Assembly: GCA_019916065.1 (NCBI GenBank)
Contig: CM034239.1
Span: 47,877,812-47,941,811, forward strand
Length of the DNA: 64,000 bases
Origin: Vitellaria paradoxa
Taxonomy: Eukaryota; Streptophyta; Magnoliopsida; Ericales; Sapotaceae
Direction: 5' to 3'
Of the stretch, positions 50,071-60,668 are shown in pieces. Under the pieces are notes generated by a model. It had not been told where the DNA came from and made no database searches. It saw nothing but the letters and a program-made list of their open reading frames with translations. The stretch's first letter is position 1. Every line of letters starts with the position of its first letter. Both the position numbers and the translations under genes were made by a program.

Positions 50071-52925
50071 ATGGGTAGACTCGCGAACGAGCTAAGTTCT
50101 GAGGAAAAGGTTAGGATTTTCAAGGAGAAATACCAAATTCCTCAGAACGTAGGTATCAGGCTCGCCGAACAAGGCGAGCGTGAAACAGGGGAATTCCCCA
50201 TAGTGGCAATCACCGAAGGTGGCCTTAGGTTCCCCTTGCACCCCTTTCTTCGCTCTATGATGAGCATTCTGGACCTTGGCCCTAGGAACCTCACCCATAA
50301 CTTTTATAGAATCGTTAATGGGGTGATAGAAATAAACAGGCGATACGGATTCCACATATCCGAGTACGATCTTCTTTACTGTTACTCAATCCAGAAGGTG
50401 AGGAAGGATGAGAACAGGTGGCACCTGAAATCCCGACCAGAAAAGGCCTTGGTCCACATGCTGCCTGATACGATTAAGTCAGAAAGTGACCTGTGCGTCG
50501 TCACAGGTCACTGGACACATGATCCAGACGAAGATCGTTTTCCAATCGTCCCTCGGGTTTCTTTGGGCCCAGGTTGGTTGATTTCAAATCCTACCAGTTC
50601 TTATTCTTCTTTACCCTCACTTCTAAGCATACTAACTGTTTGATTTAATATCTGTGCAGGTGTTCAGTTAAAGAAGTTCTGGGCTACTGGCATTCGTGCT
50701 GACAAGGACCACTTGAAGGAGGTGTTCAAATTCCTCGGGGGTCCAGATCTCTATCCCTTTGCCAGAGCAGTTCCGATTTTGTTCAACTTCACCCCTTCTC
50801 ATCAGACATTCATTGCCCCCCTCAAGGTTTCGCAACTTCGGAGGCTATTAGGCGTCTTCAGTGGTGGTTTCGGGCTTCTGCTGAAGAGAAAGAGAACTAC
50901 TACGCCTTAAGGCATCCAGGGTGGACTCGCCCCCCTCCATTCGCTATCCCACTTGTTGCCGAGCAAGTTCAAGCCCCTCAAGTTGCAGTTCCTGAGCCTT
51001 CCGAACAGCCGAGGAGGCGACAGTTTGTTCTTTTGGACAAGGAGGAAGAGGAAGAGGAAGAAGAAGAAGTTGAGATACCCCCTGCCTTCGACTACTTTTC
51101 AGAGTTAGAAGGGGAAGAGGAAGAAGTGATGGCCCCGAAGATCGATTACAAGAAGCTCGCCATGGCGAAGGCAAAAGGGCAAAGGGCTGGAGAGGCCCAG
51201 AAGAAGAAGGCGGACGAGCAAAAGGCTGTTGGGAAGAGGAAGACTGGTGAGGGGAGTGCCCTTGCTCCTTCAACTGCCGAGCAAATTGTGAAGGTCAAAA
51301 TGGATAAGGGGAAGGAGCAGGAGGCAGCTCAGAAGAGGCCATCTGGCCCGCCTGAACAGAAGAGGGCCAAGACACAATCTGCGGACGCGGCTCCAACGGC
51401 CGAGCAGGCGAAGCTATCGAAGGAGGACGCCGCGAGGGGGCCAGCACCTTCCAAGGTCGTGCCACCCACCAAAGACGCACCACCAAGAACCTCCGAGCCA
51501 TTACCTGCTCAACCAATTGGGCCCGTGCCTCTGGCCATCGAGTATCCGGCCAATCCGGTTCGAGACTCCCCTCCGTTTATTCCAGAAATCCTTATTCCCA
51601 GCCTCGAACACCCTCAAGGCCGTCCCTTCACTATCCAAGACACTGCCTTCAACCATGCCGAGGAGTATCTCAAGGGTATCCTCCCTCCTCGGGACGTTCA
51701 TAATACGAGGAAGAATAGGACGGAGGATATCCACAAAACTCTGACGAAGAACATTATCTCTGTAAGTACTATAATATTCCTTTATGTGAATCCTTTCCTT
51801 ATTATAATTTTTCCTAACTTTCTGTTCTTTCTGCAGACTTCTCTCCACACAATGGAGTTGATTGCCAGGAGCCGAACATTCGAAACCAGAGCCGAGCTGG
51901 ATAAAACAGAAATAAGGGAGTTGAAAGCGAACGTGAGGTCCTTGGAGAAGGAGAATAAGAATCTCCAATCCAGCAATGACGCTCTGGCAAAAGAGAGAAG
52001 TCGGCTTCAGGATGAAAATAAAGAGATTGAGCATCAACTCAACACTGCCCTTGGCCAAGTTGCTGGAAGCATAGCTCGTGTGCAGTCAATGGATAAGATC
52101 CTAAATCATAAAGACGAGGAGCTTTTAGTGGTCAAGGGCAAACTTTCCACGGCCGAGATTGAGTTGTCCTCCATGAAGACTGGGCAGGAGTTACTCATTA
52201 AGGAGTTGGAGGCTTCCAGGGCCGAGCAAGAGAGATCAAAGCAGGAGCTTGTCAAACTTCGGGCAGAGCTGGCACTGAAGACTCGAGCCCTGGCAGAGAA
52301 GGAAGCTGCCCTCCAAGAAGCCGAGGACAAGGCCAAAGCTAAGGTGGAAGCCCAGATTAACGACTGCGTGGATCAGATGAGGGATGCTCACAACGACTTT
52401 TTTCTTGAGGGTTGGGAGGCCGCAATGAAGAAGAACAATGTTGATCCCACCAACCCCATATACAAGGAGGTCCCTTATCCTGATCCAGAGCGCCCGATCC
52501 CTCAATTCAGCTTTGAGCGTCCCCCTCAAACTCCCTCAATTCATACTGCCGAAGAAACAATCGACGAGGGGGAGGTTGAGGTGGATAGTGCCCAGAAGGA
52601 CGCCTCCCAAGTGCTTGAACAAGTTGATTTAATTGTGGAGAGTGATCCTACTAAGGGAGGAGAGAAGTGAGCCTTTTTGTACACACATGTATTTTTTGTT
52701 CTTGATGTAATGATATTGAACTTTTAATTCCAAATGAATGAATGAAGTTTGACTTCTGTCTAATCTTGTTTTATTTTTCTCTTTCTTTGTTTCTTTAGAA
52801 CTGCCGATGAATTGATTGGGGAATGCCTTAACTGGTTTGCTGACAGAATTATAAGGAGCGCAGCCGAGGAGTACCTAGACGTTTTCTCCCACGAAATAGC
52901 TACAAACCCTTACAACAAATGTTAA
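50071..52925 (+). pseudogene. Spliced antisense gene of the retrotransposon: gypsy-type 'putative transposase' domain plus coiled coil
   Basis: Exons 50071-50572, 50660-51761, 51837-52666 and 52799-52925; introns of 87, 75 and 132 bp all start GT and end AG. The last exon, short and outside any long ORF, ends in TAA at 52923-52925. Exon 1 (EGGLRFPLHPFLRSMMSILD, NFYRIVNGVIEINRRYGF) resembles PF04195, the plant 'putative gypsy type transposon' domain. An acidic run (about 51045-51070), a Lys-rich segment that could be a nuclear signal, and Pro/Ala linkers follow; exon 3 is a heptad-rich coiled coil. Exon 2 changes frame at a C6 run (50816-50821). Exons sum to 2561 nt, exactly one short of a whole number of codons (854 with one more base), so a single lost C explains the break; a sequencing error is possible. 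The 75-bp intron lacks stops and could be read through. Molecular role unknown. Confidence 0.75.
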
Positions 52926-54055
52926 TGTCTCATCTTAGATTTAGGATAGCTTCTTTGATTAATAGTTATGTAAAATGTATTGTAACCGTACTCTAAGGCA
53001 TGTAATGAAAGCTTTTGAATTGTTCCTTTTGACAGTCTGTCTTTCCATTTGCATATTTTATGCTTTATATTGAAGTATGTATGGTGTCTGCATTTATACC
53101 ACTTCGCCGAGCAACCACAACTTCTAGCAAAAATACTTTAAATAGTAAACCCTTCAGAGCTAACAAGCTCATGTAGTAATTTGCTTTTCATAAAATAACT
53201 TCAAGCTTTTGTTAAAGAGGCATAACTTTAATAAATCTCACATAACTCGATAAGTTCGGCTGTCCTCTTTCTCATAATAACGGGGGTAACTATCTTCTGA
53301 TAAATCTTCGCTTTTTAGTCTCATGCCGAGCAGCGCAAAATGTGTACCTTTATGATGATACTGGCGTTGAATTCTTTAGAACATGCTTCTTTTGCTTCCA
53401 ATTAACAAACCAAGGAATCGAATCTTGATTTTTTAGAAAAAATCGTTTCTAGTCGATGAATAAATCAAGATTGGGCCACCATCAGAAATGATGTGGGTTC
53501 TCTCTGTACCAATGGTCGGCAAACCGAGCATGGATTTCTTTTGATAATTCTTTTCAGGAGACTGAGGAATTGAATCTCAGTCTAGAGAGCATTTCCTGGT
53601 CAGTAAATAAACCAGGAATGTGCCAACGCTGGGCAAGCCAAGCGTGGCTTCTTTTGATAATTCTTTTCAGAAGACTGAGGAATTGAATCTCAGCCTAAAG
53701 AGTATTTCCTGGTCAGTAAATAAACCAGGAATGTGCCAACGCTGGGCAAGCCGAGCGTGGCTTCTTTTGATAATTCTTTTTAGGAGACTGAGGAATTGAA
53801 TCTCAGCCTAAAGAGTATTTCCTGGTCAGTAAATAAACCAGGAATGTGCCAACATCGATGGAGATGGGGCATTCTTTTCGTCCCAATGCTCGGGATGCCG
53901 AGCATGGCTCCTTTCCATGCCACCACCCAAAGTGATGTGGCGTCTTTTTGTTGAGCAGGGAGTGACCTCAAGCTTTTGAGTTTGCTTTTGATTTGTAAAA
54001 AGGATTGCTTTTCAATATATGTACACAGTCTTTAGTCAACAAATGTGAAGAAAAA
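52926..54055. other. Region between the converging antisense gene and gag-pol
   Basis: About 1.1 kb holding the 3' ends of both converging transcripts, three 113-bp direct repeats, and several copies of GCCGAGCA (near 53105, 53327, 53895; variants near 53524 and 53752). No ORF of substance. Confidence 0.6.
53533..53860. repeat. Three 113-bp direct repeats with internal hairpins
   Basis: The phrase TTGATAATTCTTTT recurs at exact 113-base spacing (TTTTCAG at 53551 and 53664, TTTTTAG at 53777). Each unit has two inverted pairs: CTGAG-GAATTGAAT-CTCAG and TTCCTGGT...ACCAGGAA with an 11-base AT-rich loop. A diverged earlier unit (about 53400-53510) has its own pair, AATCTTGATT...AATCAAGATT, at the same relative place. 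Confidence 0.8.
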
Positions 54056-57000
54056 TTAATGATAGTACAGCTTTAGATGGGCTATATTCCACGGTCTTTT
54101 GATTGGCTTTCCCTCCATGTCAATTAACTTGTAGGCGCCATTGCCGAGCACCTCAGAAACGGTAAATGGTCCCTCCCAATTAGCTCCTAGCTTTCCTTCA
54201 GTTTGATCTTTCCTGCTTCCCATCAATTTTCTCAGCACCCGATCGCCAGTACGGAATTCTCTACGTCTGACCCCTTTATTAAATTTCTTCCTTGTCTCTT
54301 GCTGGTAGTTGGCTAACCTTAATGCTGCCAGTTCCCTTCTTTCATCAATTAGATCCAGGCTTATTCCCATAGCTTGATCATTCTCCCCTCTGTCAAATGA
54401 TAGGGTTCTGATGCTCGGGAGGCCAACTTCTAAAGGTATGACGGCTTCGACACCGTAAGCCAGAGAGAAAGGAGATTCTCCAGTTGATCTTCTAGGGGTT
54501 GTTCGGTAGGTCCACAGTACTGATGGTAATTCATCCACCCATCTTCCTTTTGCTGCTTCCAGTCTTTTCTTAATCCCATTGAGAATGACTTTGTTTGTTG
54601 CCTCAGCTTGACCGTTGCTTTGGGGGTAAGCTGGTGTAGAGTAAATATTCTTGATTCCATATCTAGAACAATATTCCCTAAACGGGGCACTGTCAAATTG
54701 CGTCCCATTGTCGGAAATAAGTGTCCTAGGGATGCCATACCTGGTAATGATGTTCTTCCAAATAAATCGAATGGTATCAGCATCTTTGATGTGAGCTAGG
54801 GGTTCTGCTTCCACCCACTTAGTAAAGTAGTCGGTGCCGACCACTAAGAACTTTCTATTTCCCGAAGCGGAAGGCAGAGGTCCCACAATATCAAGTCCCC
54901 ATTGAGCGAACGGCCAAGGGCTGGTAAGCGGGCTGAGTTCCTGGGCCGGCTGATGAGGAATGGGAGCGAACTTCTGACATTTCTTGCATTTCCGAACATA
55001 GGCCTGAGCGTCATATCCCATCTTCGGCCACCAATACCCTTGAGTAATTGCTCGGTGCGCCAGTGATCTGCCCCCAGTATGTGCTCCACAGACACCTTCA
55101 TGAAGCTCGTAAAGAAAGTCTTGCACTTTATCGGGATGAACACAAAGGAGATACGGGCCTGTGAATGACTTTTTGTATAACTTCTGATCAGGAGACAGCC
55201 AAAACCTGGCAGCTTTTATTCTTAGTTTCTTCGCTTCTGTCTTCTCTGCGGGAAGTGTTCCGTCCTTCAAGTAAGTAATGATTGGATCCATCCAAGATGG
55301 GGCTGAGTCAGCACACATTACCTCTACATCTTTCGTTATGCTCGGCCTTTTTATGACTTCCATAAAGACCTGGTCAGTTAGCCTTATTCGAGAAGAGGCG
55401 GCTAGCGTTGCAAGTGCATCAGCATGAGCGTTATGATCCCTGCCAATGAGCTCCACGCTAGCTTTATTGAAGCCTTCAATTCTCTTCTTTGTTGCTTCTA
55501 AATACTCTGCCATCTTTTCACTTCTAGCCATATACTCACCCTTTAGCTGGTTGGCAACCAACTGAGAGTCAGTCCTTACTACGATATCATCTGCCATCAG
55601 CCGCCGAGCGATGTCGAGTCCAGCCAGGAGGGCTTCATACTCCGCCTCATTATTAGTGACTTCGAACTCGAGTTTTATTGCATATTCTATTGAGACCCCT
55701 TCTGGTGTAGTCAGAACTATGCCTACGCCGCCTCCTTTTCTAGTCGAAGACCCATCAACCTCAATTTGCCAAGTTTGTTCGGCCTCATTATGTTCGGCCG
55801 GGGCAGACTTTATTTCAACATGCCACACTTCTTTTGTCTGGCCACAGGCTGGTGTGGAAAATTTCGCTACAAAATCGGCCAGGACTTGAGCCTTTATCGC
55901 GGTTCTTGGGATGAACTTTATGTCGAATGCGCCAAGGGAAACTGCCCACTTTGCTAGTCGGTCCGATACATCAGCCCTCTTTAAAACATGGCCAATTGGC
56001 TGATTGGTGACAACTTGAATGGTGTGTGCATGGAAATAATGGGCTAGCTTCCTGGATGCCATTATTAGTGCCAGGGTCAACTTCTCTAGGGGCAGATATC
56101 TGGTCTCTGCTCCTTGCATTGTTTTGCTCACATAGTAAATAGGATGCTGCTTCCCTTGTTGCTCTCTCAGCAAGACGGCACTGACTGCATGCTCTGAGAC
56201 TGCCAGATATAGCTGCAAAATATCCCCCGGCTGCGGTGTTGACAATATTGGGACAGTTGTTAGGTATTCTTTAAGCTTTTCCAGTGCCGCATCCGCCTCA
56301 GCATCCCATTGCATCTTATTGGCCCCTTTGAGCAGCCTAAAGAATGGCCGGCACTTATCGGATGATCTGCTAATAAACCGGTTGAGTGCTGCCACCATCC
56401 CTGTGAGCTTCTGTACCTCCTTTTTTGTGCGCGGGGGCGAAACAGATTGGATGGCACGTATTTGCTCGGGATCAGCCTCAATCCCCCTTCTGCTCACCAA
56501 GTGGCCTAAAAATTTACCCGAGCCAACTCCGAAGGCACACTTGGCAGCATTTAATTTTAACCCATACCGATCAAGGGTAGAGAAAACATGTTGGAGATGT
56601 TGGAGGTGTGTGTTCGGCTCCTTGCTTTTTACCACTATATCATCAATGTAGACCTCCATCGTCTGCCCGAGGTCTTTTTTGAATATTTTTGTAACCAGCC
56701 GTTGATAGGTGGCTCCAGCGTTCTTCAGCCCGAATGGCATAACTCTATAACAGTATATGCCTCGCGGGGTTATGAAAGAAGTTTTTTCCTCATCAGGGCC
56801 GAACATAGGGATTTGGTGATATCCCCTATAGGCGTCCAGGAACGACATCCTGGAACATCCAGCAGTAGAATCAACGAGTTGGTCGATCTTTGGCAGAGGG
56901 AATGGATCCTTAGGGCAGGCCTTGTTCAGGTCTGTGTAGTCTACGCAGACTTTCCACTTCCCATTCTTCTTCTTGACCACGACCGTATTAGCTAACCACT

Positions 57001-59677
57001 CCGGGTATGAGACCTCCCGAATGGCCTCCGCCTCTAACAGTCGGCCGACCTCCTCAATGACAGCTTCTGCGTGTTGCAGAGCTGATCGCCTTGCTTTTTG
57101 TACCACAGGCTTTACCTCCGGATTCACATTCAACTTATGAGTAATGACTTCGGGGGAAATGCCTGGCATTTCGTGTGGAGTCCAGGCGAACGTTCCAATA
57201 TTCTTCAAGAGCATCTCCGTTAGCTCTAGTTTTTCCTCGGCGCTCAGGTTGGCGCCGATCAGGAAGAATTTATCATCCTCAACCGGGCCAATTTGATATT
57301 TCTCCAAACCCTCTGTTGCTTTCATCTGCGAATCACCACCGACATCATCGATCTTTGGTGTGTCCTCGGGCAGTTCCGCCAGCTGGACTTGTTCGGGGAT
57401 CATTTTGGACTTTAAGGCTGCAGAGAAACACTTTTGGGAGGTATTCTGATCCCCCAAAATAGAAATCACTTCCCCGCAATAGGGGAACTTCAGCACTTGG
57501 TGGTAGGTTGAGGGGATCGCCTTCAGAGCGTGAATCCACGATCTCCCTACTATAGCATTGTAGGAAGAGGGGGAATCCACAACAGTGAACTCAACCTCTT
57601 GCTCCACCGGACCCACGCGGACAGGAATGACGACTCTGCCCAGAGGCCAGACAGGAGCAGAATTGAATCCTATGAGTGGGCATTCTGCCGGTTCCAGATC
57701 TTCTTCAGTTAGTCCGAGCTTCTTAAATAAGCTCAGGAACATAACTTCTGTTGAGCTTCCTGCATCTACCAGGATTCTCCTTACTTCTGAATTAAACATG
57801 CCCAGAGTGACCACTAGGGCATCATTGTGCGGCAGCTGAACACCAGGATGCTCGTCTTCATGAAAAGTGATTTCCTCCATGGCGGCTGTCCTTGGGCGCT
57901 TGCTCGGCTGACCCGCGACGCCCAAAATTTCTTTGCTTGGTGGATTAGGGGCATGATTGATGACACTCTGGGGTCGTCGTTCCATATGAATCACGTGGAT
58001 GACTGCAGGTCTCGGGACATCTCTGCGCGCCCTGGCCCTTGGTGGGGGTTGTGCCTCTTCGGCTGCCTCCTCCTCGGCAGTCTCTTCTCGTTGCCTCCTT
58101 GGCTCTCTATCCTGTGGGGCTGCTTCTCTGGTTCTGCCCTCATCGACGAACTCTTTAAGGTGGCCTCTGCGCACCAATTCCTCCAGATGATGTCGTAGCG
58201 ATCGGCAGGCTCCGGTGCGATGTCCCTTGTCTTGATGATACGCGCAGTAGTTTTTGGAATTCTCCTTTCCAGGGAAATCCGACAGCTTTCCGGGCCATCT
58301 GAAATTTGGCCTATTTTTTATTTGGGGAAGGATCTTGAAGATTGGCTCTTTGAACACCGTATTGACCGCTTCGAAGACTGACTTCCCCTCGTCAATGAAT
58401 CGGCGGCCGTCTCCCCGTCTTTTCTCTCTTGTCTGGCCCTGGGATCTCCTTTCTTTCTGCTCGGCCGGCTGTGTCTCGTCCTCGACCTTGGCGTACTTCT
58501 CGATTCGACACATAAGATCCGACATGTTGGCTGCTGGCTTTTTGGTCAAGGAGAGCCACAGCCTATCCTCCTTCCGCAACCCCAATTTGAACGAGGTGAC
58601 CGCCAATTGCTCCGAGCATTCTCCCACCTCATTGTAGAGCTCCAGGTAACGGCGGGAATAATCTCTCAATGATTCCCCGGACTTTCTTTTCATTGTGAGG
58701 AGAGCGTCAGCGGTTTTAGGCTGTTTTGTGTTAGCCAAAAACCGGGTAACGAACTCCTCCGCCAGTTGCTGCCAACACTGAATACTGCCAGGGGGCAGTT
58801 TATGGAACCACTGAAGCGCTGTATCCCCCAAACTGGAAGGGAATACTTTGCACATGAGGTGGTCGTTACTGTTCCATAACGTCATGGCCTGCATGTAATG
58901 ACGGTAGTGGGCCAGGGGGTCAGTTCTCCCATCGTAGAGATTAAGCCTCGGAGTTTGGAATTTCTCCGGAGGCTCCGCATCAATTATTTCATCGACGAAT
59001 GGGGAGGCAGAGATTCGCCCCAAGGCTTTCCTTGCCATCATTCGTGTGCTCTGGCCCTGAGCACTCCATTCCTCTGCTTGCCCCCAGTCTTCCATCTTTG
59101 CTTTTCCCGCTTTCTTACGCTTTAAGGTTAGCTCTTCTTGGTCTGAGCTATCCGCCTCCTCTGAGTGCGCCTCCAGCATCTTTTTTGAGGAATTCCTTTG
59201 GTGATGCGCTTTGATGGGCGCGTCAACATCGGATCTCACGTCACATTTTGCGACCGGTTTAGCACGGCGCGAGTCCTTCCTAGAAGGAGAGACATCACGT
59301 CGCGAGCGAGAGCGCACCTCCTTCTGTTCATGGGTGTCCCCGTCATCCTCATCAGTGGGGTCCTCGTAAAGAGCATCGTAACTTTCATCAGATTCCGAGT
59401 CGGATTGACCAGAATCAGCAGTATGGCTAGCAGGGGGTTTTCCCTTGTCCTTACTCAATTCCAGCAGAATCTCCTCCAGTTCTGCCTGCTTTTCACTGGC
59501 CTTAGCCATCAGCTCTTCTCTCCGTTTCAGTACCTGAGGATCCTCCGTTTTTCTTTTCCGGGCGGACTCCAGACCTGGAGTCCGGATAACCAACGCACTC
59601 CCTTTAGTTTTGGCAGGAGTGGAAGTGTCTCCTGCCCGTGGAGATGGTGGTGGGGTAGTGTTTCCTCCTGAAGTCAT
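54056..59677 (-). CDS. gag-pol polyprotein of the Tat-type retrotransposon
   Basis: Single uninterrupted frame of 1873 codons with all products for retrotransposition. Rough residue order: charged N-terminus (1-230); gag core about 240-370 (LNLYDGRTDPLAHYRHYMQA); zinc knuckle of CX2HX4HX4C form near 477 (CAYHQDKGHRTGAC); aspartic protease near 637 (LVDAGSS, the D-A-G variant); reverse transcriptase about 850-1080 with YIDD near 1009; an RNase H-like domain near 1157 (LYLAVSEHAVSAVL) in which the usual first Asp is replaced; a second RNase H near 1305-1440 with intact-looking D, E, D, D (VDGSS, NNEAEYEA, RTDSQLV, NAHADAL); integrase with zinc-binding H/H/C/C near 1500-1550 and catalytic D, D, E (GLDIVGP, ISDNGTQF, QAEATN, about 1596-1691). 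Ends without a chromodomain. The ATG is 96 bp inside the 5' LTR. No stops or frameshifts, so it may be active. Confidence 0.95.
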   Translation of the reverse strand: MTSGGNTTPPPSPRAGDTSTPAKTKGSALVIRTPGLESARKRKTEDPQVLKRREELMAKASEKQAELEEILLELSKDKGKPPASHTADSGQSDSESDESYDALYEDPTDEDDGDTHEQKEVRSRSRRDVSPSRKDSRRAKPVAKCDVRSDVDAPIKAHHQRNSSKKMLEAHSEEADSSDQEELTLKRKKAGKAKMEDWGQAEEWSAQGQSTRMMARKALGRISASPFVDEIIDAEPPEKFQTPRLNLYDGRTDPLAHYRHYMQAMTLWNSNDHLMCKVFPSSLGDTALQWFHKLPPGSIQCWQQLAEEFVTRFLANTKQPKTADALLTMKRKSGESLRDYSRRYLELYNEVGECSEQLAVTSFKLGLRKEDRLWLSLTKKPAANMSDLMCRIEKYAKVEDETQPAEQKERRSQGQTREKRRGDGRRFIDEGKSVFEAVNTVFKEPIFKILPQIKNRPNFRWPGKLSDFPGKENSKNYCAYHQDKGHRTGACRSLRHHLEELVRRGHLKEFVDEGRTREAAPQDREPRRQREETAEEEAAEEAQPPPRARARRDVPRPAVIHVIHMERRPQSVINHAPNPPSKEILGVAGQPSKRPRTAAMEEITFHEDEHPGVQLPHNDALVVTLGMFNSEVRRILVDAGSSTEVMFLSLFKKLGLTEEDLEPAECPLIGFNSAPVWPLGRVVIPVRVGPVEQEVEFTVVDSPSSYNAIVGRSWIHALKAIPSTYHQVLKFPYCGEVISILGDQNTSQKCFSAALKSKMIPEQVQLAELPEDTPKIDDVGGDSQMKATEGLEKYQIGPVEDDKFFLIGANLSAEEKLELTEMLLKNIGTFAWTPHEMPGISPEVITHKLNVNPEVKPVVQKARRSALQHAEAVIEEVGRLLEAEAIREVSYPEWLANTVVVKKKNGKWKVCVDYTDLNKACPKDPFPLPKIDQLVDSTAGCSRMSFLDAYRGYHQIPMFGPDEEKTSFITPRGIYCYRVMPFGLKNAGATYQRLVTKIFKKDLGQTMEVYIDDIVVKSKEPNTHLQHLQHVFSTLDRYGLKLNAAKCAFGVGSGKFLGHLVSRRGIEADPEQIRAIQSVSPPRTKKEVQKLTGMVAALNRFISRSSDKCRPFFRLLKGANKMQWDAEADAALEKLKEYLTTVPILSTPQPGDILQLYLAVSEHAVSAVLLREQQGKQHPIYYVSKTMQGAETRYLPLEKLTLALIMASRKLAHYFHAHTIQVVTNQPIGHVLKRADVSDRLAKWAVSLGAFDIKFIPRTAIKAQVLADFVAKFSTPACGQTKEVWHVEIKSAPAEHNEAEQTWQIEVDGSSTRKGGGVGIVLTTPEGVSIEYAIKLEFEVTNNEAEYEALLAGLDIARRLMADDIVVRTDSQLVANQLKGEYMARSEKMAEYLEATKKRIEGFNKASVELIGRDHNAHADALATLAASSRIRLTDQVFMEVIKRPSITKDVEVMCADSAPSWMDPIITYLKDGTLPAEKTEAKKLRIKAARFWLSPDQKLYKKSFTGPYLLCVHPDKVQDFLYELHEGVCGAHTGGRSLAHRAITQGYWWPKMGYDAQAYVRKCKKCQKFAPIPHQPAQELSPLTSPWPFAQWGLDIVGPLPSASGNRKFLVVGTDYFTKWVEAEPLAHIKDADTIRFIWKNIITRYGIPRTLISDNGTQFDSAPFREYCSRYGIKNIYSTPAYPQSNGQAEATNKVILNGIKKRLEAAKGRWVDELPSVLWTYRTTPRRSTGESPFSLAYGVEAVIPLEVGLPSIRTLSFDRGENDQAMGISLDLIDERRELAALRLANYQQETRKKFNKGVRRREFRTGDRVLRKLMGSRKDQTEGKLGANWEGPFTVSEVLGNGAYKLIDMEGKPIKRPWNIAHLKLYYH

Positions 59678-59753
59678 TATGTGGACAAATACTGGAGACT
59701 TAACAAAGAAACAAGAAAAAAGCTAGTGAACACGACGATGAGCTAGACAACGA

Positions 59754-59771
59754 GCCCCACGGTGGGCGCCA
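59754..59771 (-). other. Primer binding site
   Basis: On -, two bases after the 5' LTR comes TGGCGCCCACCGTGGGGC. It begins with TGG, complementary to the CCA end of a tRNA, in the right place. I do not assign the tRNA. GCCCCAC/GTGGGGC-type self-complementarity is present. Confidence 0.8.
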
Positions 59772-59773
59772 AA

Positions 59774-60668
59774 TGTTCGGCAATAGAAATTACCGCCGGA
59801 ACTGCTGACCACGCCAACCGGAAATGCAATCGCCGACCTGCCGAACAAAGACAGAAAGAAAGGTGACGGCCGGAGGGGAGGTCTCAGGCCGGAAAACCCT
59901 CCGATGATTAAGTCAGCAAGTCGCTCAAAAGAAGTTTTATGGAAATAAAGGAGTCAAAGTTTAAGTTGGCAATCGTCAGCTTACCTCTGTGATTCAGTAG
60001 TATATCCATATATAGTGGTCTGAGTAATGATTACAGCATACCTATGACTCGACATTACGCACACTGCCGTGTTCATCTTTTACACTCTTGCTTTAAATGC
60101 CCTTCCCCTTCATTTAATGCCTCAGACCCCTCATAAATACACCGTGCCTTTCATTTAATGCTTCTGGTGGTTTAACACGGCATTACAACCTGAATTTCAG
60201 GGTCATACTGTCTTCTTGTCGCATCAGCCACCGAATCGTAACGAGATAGACCGATTTAGTTACATCTCCAGAGACAAGTACCTAGTTCAATCCTAACTAA
60301 GGTGCATTTATGGTCATGAGCCTTCTTTAAAGGCTGCGGGCCCTAGGTTTGACATTTACTGGCCATCGACATATAGGCCGAGCAAACTAGATTCCTCGGC
60401 TATAGCCACGTGGTTATACATTGTTTATTGATGTCGAGATTCAGGGTACTCTTTGGAGCACTAACTCTAAATCGTGTACTCACGTATAACACTCACATGG
60501 AACCCTCGTGCCAATAATCAGTTGTTCGGCGTGATGCCACGTGTCCAAACGGAACGTGCTCGGCAAAGTGGCTAAGTGGCTTATGTGAATTTGATCGGCA
60601 CCACGCCACGTGGCACCAGACTAAACCTGTTCGGCAAGAGTACATCTTTAGTATTATTATGCCCAACA
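59774..60668 (-). repeat. 5' LTR of the retrotransposon
   Basis: 895 bp, the promoter LTR for gag-pol. TATA-like sequence at 60006-60015 on -. Four of the five U3 CACGT sites of the other LTR are kept; the one at 60494-60500 reads CACATGG here. About four differences from the 3' LTR in total. Confidence 0.95.

Noticed and set aside
51762..51836. Reading the 75-bp segment as coding, since the frame stays open
   Set aside because: It is AT-rich, encodes a hydrophobic stretch unlike its flanks, and has perfect GTAAGT...CTGCAG borders. It is better read as an intron whose length is a multiple of three.
51501..52058. 185-codon ORF on - opposite the antisense gene
   Set aside because: It crosses the intron of the + gene, has no recognisable domain, and the + frame has coiled-coil composition with consistent splice sites.
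53533..53860. CRISPR-like array
   Set aside because: Units are contiguous direct repeats without variable spacers, in a plant retrotransposon.
57827..59671. Several + strand ORFs of 70-160 codons opposite gag
   Set aside because: Shadows of the intact gag-pol frame on -.
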